Source: Sulfurovaceae bacterium (GTDB lineage: Bacteria; Campylobacterota; Campylobacteria; Campylobacterales; Sulfurovaceae). Taken from it: DNA of 64,000 nt. A program made the translations under genes and the position numbers. Positions 58,098 to 64,000 of the stretch are shown here, piece after piece. The DNA lies in NCBI GenBank assembly GCA_028714675.1, contig JAQTLV010000001.1, forward strand, positions 406,733-470,732, read 5' to 3'. The first letter of the stretch is position 1, and every line of letters starts with the position of its first letter. The notes below the pieces were generated by a model that had not been told where the DNA came from, did not search any database, and was given only the letters and a program-made list of their open reading frames with translations.

Positions 58098-58777
58098 TTT
58101 GTATCCTCAATTGATAAAATGCTAAGAGCAATTTGAGCTGCTTTTTGTTGAGCCTCTTTTTTGCTTTTGCCTTTTGCTGATGCGAGAGTTTTATTATTTA
58201 TTAAAACTTCTATTTCAAACTCTTTTTTATGATCAGGTCCATATGAACCTGTCATTTCGTAAATTGGGGTTATGCCATGTTTTGCTTGTGTGAACTCCTG
58301 CAAAGCTGTTTTATAGTCTTTTGAAAGTGTTTGTAAATCTATTATAGGATGACATTCCTCTAATAGTTTAATGGCGGTATTTTTAGCACTATTTAAGCCA
58401 TCTTCTATATATATTGCTCCTATTACGGCTTCAAAAGCATTTGAAAGCAATGATAATTTTGTTCTACCTTCATTATTTTCTTCTGCTAATGATATATATA
58501 TGTATTTGCCTAGATTCAACCCATTTGCCAAAAGTGCAAAACCATTTTCATTTACCAATGATGCTCTAATTTTTGATAGTGTTCCTTCATCTGAAGTTGG
58601 AAATTTTTTAAATAAATATTCCCCAACAATCAAATCAAGTACAGCATCTCCTAAAAACTCAAGCCGCTCATTATTGTAAGGCTTTTTAAAACTTTTATGT
58701 GTTAAAGCCTCAATAATCAATTGCTTATTTTTAAAACTATAACCTAGCTTTGATTCTAGCTCAAAGTAATCATCCAT
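58094..58777 (-). CDS. rnc: Ribonuclease III
   Basis: RNase III cleaves double-stranded RNA in rRNA and mRNA processing. The 227-residue protein has the signature [20 protein letters not shown], the second acidic motif [15 protein letters not shown] (catalytic Glu), and a C-terminal dsRNA-binding domain (about 155-224, [30 protein letters not shown]). It is coupled to aroC by a 4-bp overlap and starts 12 bp after the upstream cell-wall gene. Confidence 0.97.
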   Translation of the reverse strand: MDDYFELESKLGYSFKNKQLIIEALTHKSFKKPYNNERLEFLGDAVLDLIVGEYLFKKFPTSDEGTLSKIRASLVNENGFALLANGLNLGKYIYISLAEENNEGRTKLSLLSNAFEAVIGAIYIEDGLNSAKNTAIKLLEECHPIIDLQTLSKDYKTALQEFTQAKHGITPIYEMTGSYGPDHKKEFEIEVLINNKTLASAKGKSKKEAQQKAAQIALSILSIEDTK

Positions 58778-58789
58778 TAATTATTCTCC

Positions 58790-59383
58790 TTAATTTTCAA
58801 ATTTAATTATACCATTTTGGGAGTTTTTGCCAACTTGATAGTATTTTTTTATACTTGTTCCATATTCATCTTTATAGTCAGTACCATTTTTTGCTAAAGC
58901 GATTGTACTCTTAACTCCTCCTAGATGAGCACTCATTAATAGAGCTTTTGCTTTCTTTGGATTAGACAAATCAATTCCTGCATTTTGCAATCTTTTAGCA
59001 TTTTTTCTTAGTATTCTATCCATTGCCATATCTTGAAGTTCATCGCTTGATAAAAATGCTTGTTTGCCACCAGGTATAAGCCAATTTCTATCTTCGTCTA
59101 AAAATTTTATTAGACTATATCCATCTTTCCACATAACTTTTGCAGCTCTCGTTTCAGTTTTAATTGTATATGTCAAAGCTCTATAGTTTTCAAGTTTAAC
59201 AAAATCAGCTTCGATTAAACTCATCGCCCCTAGTTGATATTTTCCCAAAAATCCTCTTGAATTTACCGCATTTGTTTTATTTCCACTTTCCATCTGTGCC
59301 AATGTCTTTTTTACATCATCAAAAACAGCTTCATTCGCATTTGCAAAAAATATAGTTAGTAAGAAAATAAAAATATATCTCAT
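58790..59383 (-). CDS. Exported lysozyme/lytic-transglycosylase-like protein
   Basis: The 197-residue protein begins with a signal peptide (MRYIFIFLLTIFFANANEA) followed by MESGNKTNAVNSRGFLGKYQLGAMSLIE. This has the Glu-Ser and GxYQ pattern of lytic-transglycosylase/lysozyme-like domains. The second half (SAHLGGVKSTIALAKNGTDYKDEYGTSI) fits that fold. Peptidoglycan cleavage is inferred. It lies between rnc and the RlpA-like gene with 9-12 bp gaps, all on one strand, so a cell-wall unit is likely. Confidence 0.65.
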   Translation of the reverse strand: MRYIFIFLLTIFFANANEAVFDDVKKTLAQMESGNKTNAVNSRGFLGKYQLGAMSLIEADFVKLENYRALTYTIKTETRAAKVMWKDGYSLIKFLDEDRNWLIPGGKQAFLSSDELQDMAMDRILRKNAKRLQNAGIDLSNPKKAKALLMSAHLGGVKSTIALAKNGTDYKDEYGTSIKKYYQVGKNSQNGIIKFEN

Positions 59384-59392
59384 TTTGTATTC

Positions 59393-59767
59393 CTAATCTA
59401 AAATTTCAATTTCTGCAGTAAATATACCTTTGTTTATTACTCCAAGTTCTTGTGCCGCAGAACTTGATATATCAAGTACTCTTGATTTTGTAAAAGGACC
59501 TCTATCATTAACTACAACAATTGTACTTTTACCGCTATTTTTATCTGTAATTTTTAGTTTTGTTCCAAATGGCAAGGTTTTATGGGCAGCTGTAAATTTA
59601 GAACTATCAAATTTTTCTCCACTTGCAGTTTTCTTGCCATTAAACTTTGGGCCATACCAACTACATTGCCCAGTTATGCATTTTTTTGTTTCATTGTTGT
59701 CGCTCGGTTTGGCATATATGGTTGCTGTAAAAATAGAAATAATTATCAATTGTAGTGCAATTCTCAT
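59393..59767 (-). CDS. RlpA-like exported lytic transglycosylase domain protein
   Basis: The 124-residue protein is a double-psi beta-barrel protein of the RlpA family. It has a signal peptide (about 1-19) and CSWYGPKFNGKKTASGEKFDS, with AAHKTLPFGTKL and VVVNDRGPF. RlpA cleaves denuded glycan strands at division sites. There is no SPOR domain and no lipobox, so this is a short secreted form. The start overlaps the rnhA stop (ATGA). Septal localisation would need another targeting route. Confidence 0.82.
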   Translation of the reverse strand: MRIALQLIIISIFTATIYAKPSDNNETKKCITGQCSWYGPKFNGKKTASGEKFDSSKFTAAHKTLPFGTKLKITDKNSGKSTIVVVNDRGPFTKSRVLDISSSAAQELGVINKGIFTAEIEILD

Positions 59768-60213
59768 TGTTTGTCCTTGAATTTTATAGCTTCTTCTTTT
59801 GCCATTTTATCACAAATTTCGTTTTCTGTATGTCCTACATGACCCTTTATCCAAGTACCCTTGACAGTATGTGGTTTAGAAACTTCTATATATTCTTGCC
59901 AAAGATCTATATTTTTTACTTTTGCAAAGTTTTTTGCTATCCATCCTTTTAGCCATTCATTTATAGCTTTTATTACATAATTACTGTCCGACACCACTTC
60001 TACACAACATGGTTCTTTTAAAAGTTTTAATCCTTCTATAACAGCTTTTAGCTCCATACGATTGTTTGTAGTATGGGCCTCTCCACCACTATAATTTTTT
60101 GTTGTACCATTGTATGAGAGTATGCCACCGTACCCGCCTGGTCCTGGATTGCCTAGACTTGAACCATCACAATAGAGAGTTATCGCTTTTTTGCATTGTT
60201 TTCCCAAGTTCAT
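59764..60213 (-). CDS. rnhA: Ribonuclease HI
   Basis: RNase HI degrades RNA in RNA-DNA hybrids. The 149-residue protein has the catalytic carboxylates: Asp16 in YCDGSSLGNPGPGGYG, Glu54 in NNRMELKAVIEG, Asp76 in VVSDSNYVI, and an Asp in NEICDKMAK. ATG 60213 abuts GGAGG directly, so the TTG at 60207, six bases after it, may be the true start. The 5' end overlaps the preceding TPR-protein gene by 47 bp (41 bp if TTG) in another frame. Confidence 0.94.
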   Translation of the reverse strand: MNLGKQCKKAITLYCDGSSLGNPGPGGYGGILSYNGTTKNYSGGEAHTTNNRMELKAVIEGLKLLKEPCCVEVVSDSNYVIKAINEWLKGWIAKNFAKVKNIDLWQEYIEVSKPHTVKGTWIKGHVGHTENEICDKMAKEEAIKFKDKQ

Positions 60214-61198
60214 CCTCCACTTTTATAGAATTAACTGCTTTACAATTTGGGCATCTTTTGAATGATGTTGGAAAAGCAACCCTGCAGTCGCTACATATAT
60301 ATGAAAAGACTAATGTTGCTTTATTATAATTGTTCTGTTTTGCGAGATTTAGCATATTTAGGTTTAGTCTATTTGAAAAAGCCGGAACTTCATCAGTGTA
60401 CCCTTTGATAAATAAAATCTCTTTCAAAATATCATCATTTTCTATTTTGTTAAAATCTATTTTTTCTTTATCTAAAAACCATAAAATATCTATAATATCT
60501 ACAGTCTTTTTATAATCATAGATTTCCCAAGCTTTTGTGAAGTCAAGTTTAAACAACCAGTCTATAATCAATCTATATAAATTAGGATATATTTTGTAAA
60601 GTTCAATCAATATCTCTATTTTTTCATTTTTGGTAATTTTCTTATCATATATTAAACTCTCAAATTCAAAAAACGATTTTAGTTTTGCAACATCTTCGCC
60701 TAATGTTTCAAGCGGTATAAGAGTTTCTTTTGCACTACTAAAATTATGAGTCATTTCATAAACAACTCCAAGAGAATAAAGTACACTTTTGCTTCTAGGA
60801 TGTTTTGAGAGTATATCTATATATATAGATTCTGCTCTTCCTAAAAAACCAGCATTCAGATATGTATTCCCGAGGTATTCCATAAGTTCATATTTTGGAA
60901 GTTCATCAGGGATATTTTTTATCAAAAATAGATATATGCTTATAGCTCTATGATACTCTCCGCTTTTTTCAAAAGCTTTTGCCAAAAGTGAAAGCGGAGT
61001 AAGCATATTTGATTCATATTTCAAGTTTTTTGTATCTAGGCTACACTCATTGCTTTCAAACTTTTCTAAAAAAAATAGAAGTGAGTTATGCTCTTTTTGT
61101 TTTTTGTAAAATTCTAAAAAATATGCACTAAGTGCAACAAAAAAACCAATTAAAAAGATAACAAATATACTAAACAATGGATCAGTAAAATTAGGCAA
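60167..61198 (-). CDS. LapB/YciM-like TPR protein with C-terminal zinc ribbon
   Basis: The 343-residue protein has an N-terminal membrane anchor (residues about 8-28), helical TPR-like repeats (GEYHRAISIYLFLIKNIP, LGNTYLNAGFLGRAESIYIDIL, LGVVYEMTHNFSSAKETL), and a rubredoxin-like CSDC...CPNC (about 303-322). That order is the LapB/YciM layout; LapB controls LPS synthesis by recruiting FtsH to LpxC. It starts at TTG 61198. A weak AAAGA precedes it. It overlaps rnhA out of frame. Identity to LapB is inferred from architecture. Confidence 0.75.
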   Translation of the reverse strand: MPNFTDPLFSIFVIFLIGFFVALSAYFLEFYKKQKEHNSLLFFLEKFESNECSLDTKNLKYESNMLTPLSLLAKAFEKSGEYHRAISIYLFLIKNIPDELPKYELMEYLGNTYLNAGFLGRAESIYIDILSKHPRSKSVLYSLGVVYEMTHNFSSAKETLIPLETLGEDVAKLKSFFEFESLIYDKKITKNEKIEILIELYKIYPNLYRLIIDWLFKLDFTKAWEIYDYKKTVDIIDILWFLDKEKIDFNKIENDDILKEILFIKGYTDEVPAFSNRLNLNMLNLAKQNNYNKATLVFSYICSDCRVAFPTSFKRCPNCKAVNSIKVEDELGKTMQKSDNSLL

Positions 61199-61270
61199 TA
61201 TATCTTTAAAAATAGCATTTCCTTTAATTTTTGTTTGGATAGATTATATCTAATTTGCTATAATGATGAG

Positions 61271-62929
61271 ATGATAGATACAGCTTCAATTGAAAACTTG
61301 AAAAATACCATAGATATTGTTGATGTTATAGGCAACTATATAGAGCTAAAAAAGAGCGGAGCAAACTATAAAGCATGTTGTCCTTTTCATGGAGAAAAAA
61401 CAGCAAGTTTTGTAGTAAGTCCAAACAAACAAATATATCACTGTTTTGGTTGTGGGGTAGGTGGAGATAGTATAAAATTTGTGATGGAATTGGAAAAACT
61501 AACATATCCTGAGGCTGTAGAAAAAATAGCATCAAATTTTAATTTTACTCTTCATTACACTGAAGGTAAGGGAGATTATAGCGAGGGCAAAAGAGCTTTA
61601 GAGGCTTTGGAGTTATGGTATCAAAAAAATCTAACCTCTAGAAGTGAAGTATTAAAATATCTCCAAAAAAGAGGAGTAAGCCAAAATTCCATAGAGCAGT
61701 TTGGGGTTGGTTTTGTAGGTGACGGTAAAGATGTGGTTAAATTTTTAGAATCCACACTCGTTCCTTTTAATGTATCCGAAGAGATTGGAGTTTTAGCTAA
61801 AGGAGAAGGTGGAATATATGCTAGATTAACAGAGCGTATAACATTTCCTATATATAACCAAAGTGGTGCGATTGTTGGATTTGGCGGTCGAACTATTTCT
61901 AATCATCCAGCAAAATATATCAATTCACCACAAACAAAATTATTTAATAAATCCAAATTACTATATGGATACAATGTAGCAAAAGAACATATATATGCAA
62001 ACAAAAAAATAATAATTACAGAAGGGTATCTTGATGTTATTATGCTTCATCAAGGTGGCTTCAAAGAAGCAGTAGCCACGCTTGGCACAGCTCTTACAAA
62101 TGAGCATTTACCACTTCTTAGAAAGGGTGATCCTAAAATAGTACTTGCTTATGATGGAGATAAAGCAGGTGTTGCCGCGGCACTAAAAGCAGCTACTATG
62201 CTTTCCATTGCAGGATTTGATGGAGGAGTAGTACTTTTCCCTGACAATGCTGATCCTGCTGATTTGATTGCTAAAAATCAAACTTCACTTGTAACACAAC
62301 TCTTTAGAGAACAAAAGCCATTGGTTGAATTTGTCATACAGAGTTTAGCATCAGAATTTAATCTATCTAATCCAAAAGAAAAAGAGAGTGCATTTGATGC
62401 TATCAAAGGTTATATGAGCGGACTTAGTGATATCATCAAAGATGCATATACTTCGTATGCATCTTCGGTCATTGGTGTACCTATATCTCTTTTCCAAAAA
62501 GGTCAAAAAAAGAATTTCGCAAATTCTGTAGGTGTGCAGTCAAAAGAAGATACAGCAAAATTATGTTTTATAAAATCCCTATTGGAATATCCAGATGTTG
62601 CCGATATGGTAGGAAAATATATTCATCCATCTATGTTTGGTGAATATCAATCCCACTATGATGTAGTTTGTAATAATGACAAAGAACATGAGCTTGCAAG
62701 GATGTTAAGTTTGCGAGAAGATATCATGTTGATAGATAAAGATGAAATGCAAAAATCTATCAAGGATTTTTTGCTTAATTTCTATGAAGATAGGCTCAAG
62801 ATTATTACAAATGATAAAAATATCTCAACTGGTTCAAAAATGGTTCAAATAAGAAAGTTAAAAATGGATATATTGCCAAGATTAAAAAAAGGAGAACTTG
62901 TAGAATATGAGGGCATTGGCATTATTTAG
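61271..62929 (+). CDS. dnaG: DNA primase
   Basis: DnaG makes RNA primers at the replication fork. From ATG 61271 the protein has 552 residues: a CHC2 zinc finger (Cys37, His40, Cys58, Cys61), the TOPRIM core with ITEGYLDVIMLHQGG and LAYDGDKAG, and a C-terminal helicase-binding region. An upstream in-frame TTG (61235) would add 12 residues not seen in related primases. No good ribosome-binding site precedes 61271, and a TATAAT (61257-61262) lies 8 bp upstream, so a leaderless transcript is possible. The 3' end overlaps the next gene by 23 bp. Confidence 0.94.
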   Translation: MIDTASIENLKNTIDIVDVIGNYIELKKSGANYKACCPFHGEKTASFVVSPNKQIYHCFGCGVGGDSIKFVMELEKLTYPEAVEKIASNFNFTLHYTEGKGDYSEGKRALEALELWYQKNLTSRSEVLKYLQKRGVSQNSIEQFGVGFVGDGKDVVKFLESTLVPFNVSEEIGVLAKGEGGIYARLTERITFPIYNQSGAIVGFGGRTISNHPAKYINSPQTKLFNKSKLLYGYNVAKEHIYANKKIIITEGYLDVIMLHQGGFKEAVATLGTALTNEHLPLLRKGDPKIVLAYDGDKAGVAAALKAATMLSIAGFDGGVVLFPDNADPADLIAKNQTSLVTQLFREQKPLVEFVIQSLASEFNLSNPKEKESAFDAIKGYMSGLSDIIKDAYTSYASSVIGVPISLFQKGQKKNFANSVGVQSKEDTAKLCFIKSLLEYPDVADMVGKYIHPSMFGEYQSHYDVVCNNDKEHELARMLSLREDIMLIDKDEMQKSIKDFLLNFYEDRLKIITNDKNISTGSKMVQIRKLKMDILPRLKKGELVEYEGIGII

Positions 62930-63893
62930 TGGTGGGCTTGATAGTATGTTGGCTATCAAGACAGTTGCCGATATGGACATAGAAGTAATTGCACTTTACA
63001 TAAAAATAGGATTTGGTGGCACAAAAGACATAAGTGAAACATTGCAAAAAAGAGCATTAAAAGCTGGTGCAGTTGGTTTTGAAATAATTGATGTCAGAGA
63101 AGAGTATGTTGAAAAAATACTTTTTAATCCAGTATATGGATATGGTAAAAATTTTAATCCTTGTATAGACTGTCATGCATTTATGTTTAGAGTTGCAAAA
63201 GAATTATTGCCAAAGTACAATGCTTCTTTTATAATTACAGGAGAAGTTTTAGGTCAACGCCCTATGAGCCAAAGAAGTGATGCTCTCAGACTTGTTGGTA
63301 AATTAGCAAATGACATAGACGAAAAACTAATTCTTCGTCCAATGTCAGCCAAACTAATGGAGCCCACAACACCAGAAATTAAAGGCTGTATAAATAGAGA
63401 AAAGCTTCTTGATATTTCAGGTCGAGGACGAGATAGACAACTAGCTCTTGCGAAAGAGTTTGAGTGGGAGGATTATGAGAGTCCAGGAGGTGGATGTTTG
63501 CTCACAGATCCTTATTACAGTCAAAAGATAAAAGAGCATATAAAGTTTGATGAGTTTGATGTAGATGATATAGAAGTTTTAAAATTTGGAAGACATTTTA
63601 GACTTCCAGATGGTGCAAAACTAATTATCGGCAGGAATGAAGAAGATAACAACTCATTAGAAAACATAAAAACTACTAAATTTATAGAATTTAAACTTCC
63701 AATTATTGGCCCATCTTCTTTGATAAGCAAAAATGCAAGTTTAAAAGACAAGGAACTTGGCGCAAAAATAGCCTTAACTTATGCAAAAAGTGATAATTGT
63801 AAATATGATGTAACTATAGACAATGAAGTTTTTAGTATATCTCCATTTGCATCTAGAGATGATGCGAGGAAGTATTTCGCCATACAAATTTAA
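62907..63893 (+). CDS. PP-loop ATP-pyrophosphatase protein, ThiI/MnmA-related
   Basis: The 328-residue protein has the PP-loop SGGLDS at residues 8-13 (ALFSGGLDSMLAIK) and a CxxC in NPCIDCHAFMF, as in thiouridine synthases and related tRNA-modifying enzymes. ITGEVLGQRPMSQ and ESPGGGCLLTDP are shared with ThiI-like proteins. There is no THUMP or rhodanese domain. The C-terminal part (FGRHFRLPDGAKLIIGRNEEDN) resembles the NFACT-R domain. A tRNA-thiolation role is the most likely, but the substrate is not established. The start lies 23 bp inside dnaG. Confidence 0.7.
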   Translation: MRALALFSGGLDSMLAIKTVADMDIEVIALYIKIGFGGTKDISETLQKRALKAGAVGFEIIDVREEYVEKILFNPVYGYGKNFNPCIDCHAFMFRVAKELLPKYNASFIITGEVLGQRPMSQRSDALRLVGKLANDIDEKLILRPMSAKLMEPTTPEIKGCINREKLLDISGRGRDRQLALAKEFEWEDYESPGGGCLLTDPYYSQKIKEHIKFDEFDVDDIEVLKFGRHFRLPDGAKLIIGRNEEDNNSLENIKTTKFIEFKLPIIGPSSLISKNASLKDKELGAKIALTYAKSDNCKYDVTIDNEVFSISPFASRDDARKYFAIQI

Positions 63894-63910
63894 GCATTTT
63901 TTATGCTTTT
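63892..63910 (+). terminator. Terminator-like hairpin after the PP-loop gene
   Basis: AAGCAT (63892-63897) pairs with ATGCTT (63903-63908) around a five-T loop, followed by only two T before G. It begins at the stop codon of the PP-loop gene and precedes the tRNA gene. The short U-run makes it a weak candidate. Confidence 0.4.
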
Positions 63911-63933
63911 GTGATATAGAATTCTAAACTTTT

Positions 63934-64000
63934 GGGGTATTAGCTCAGCTGGGAGAGCGCTTCGCTGGCAGCGAAGAGGTCAGCGGTTCGATCCCGCTAT
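63934..64000 (+). tRNA. tRNA-Ala(GGC), 3' end cut by window edge
   Basis: The acceptor arm GGGGTAT, D arm GCTC...GAGC, anticodon arm CTTCG/CGAAG and T arm AGCGG/CCGCT fold in the normal cloverleaf. The loop CTGGCAG places anticodon GGC at 34-36, reading GCC/GCU alanine codons. The last acceptor bases lie beyond 64000. Confidence 0.93.

Overview
The window is a gene-dense, AT-rich piece of a Campylobacterota (Epsilonproteobacteria) chromosome. The evidence is gene content: ftsH-prmA-hisA-hisH; the cbb3-oxidase assembly pair ccoS/ccoI; mqnC of the futalosine menaquinone route; an unlinked mix of housekeeping genes in short operons; TTG and GTG starts; and many 1-4 bp stop/start overlaps. I cannot name the genus; a Sulfurimonas, Sulfurovum or Arcobacter-like relative would fit. 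No stretch longer than about 200 bp lacks a gene. I saw no CRISPR array, transposase or prophage.

Layout. 0-2.9 kb (minus): partial ftsH, prmA, hisA, hisH. 2.9-15.8 kb (plus): lpxL leads into a 12-gene surface-glycan locus. It holds two ELM1-type proteins, two glycosyltransferases, a pyruvyltransferase, an AsnB-type amidotransferase, WbpD/WbpB/DegT-like nucleotide-sugar enzymes, an epimerase, a second hexapeptide acyltransferase and a YrbL-like kinase. Together they could build an amidated, acetylated amino-uronic sugar and a pyruvylated glycan. 15.8-35.3 kb is mixed housekeeping: ccoS/ccoI, rho-murI, trpS, der, a SulP transporter, kdsA, ribH-nusB, mqnC, an M16-like protein and recG.

35.4-41.9 kb is a tight four-gene operon: a 1460-residue exported protein with a Calx-beta-like start and an MshQ-like cysteine-rich C-terminal half, then three pseudopilin-like proteins. 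It resembles the minor-pilin end of MSHA/type IV pilus loci but has no assembly ATPase, platform protein or secretin here. hpf follows.

42.5-55.2 kb is a phosphate-starvation island: a PiT transporter behind three tandem 11-bp Pho-box-like repeats, pstSCAB-phoU behind two such repeats, a PhoB-like regulator, a bifunctional OlsF-type ornithine-lipid synthase, a second PhoB-like regulator and PPK2. The likely sequence is phosphate uptake, replacement of phospholipid by phosphorus-free ornithine lipid, and polyphosphate handling. Inserted in it on the minus strand is a two-gene operon that I do not recognise: a cytosolic trypsin-like protease with a zinc ribbon, and a tail-anchored partner. It is the best candidate here for an undescribed system.

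55.3-64 kb: rnhB, two tandem stand-alone CZB zinc-binding proteins, aroC-rnc, two cell-wall enzymes, rnhA, a LapB-like TPR protein, dnaG, a PP-loop protein and the start of tRNA-Ala(GGC). Two dispersed palindromic repeat elements also occur, one inside a coding sequence (about 4.07-4.13 kb) and one between hpf and the PiT gene (42.52-42.55 kb).
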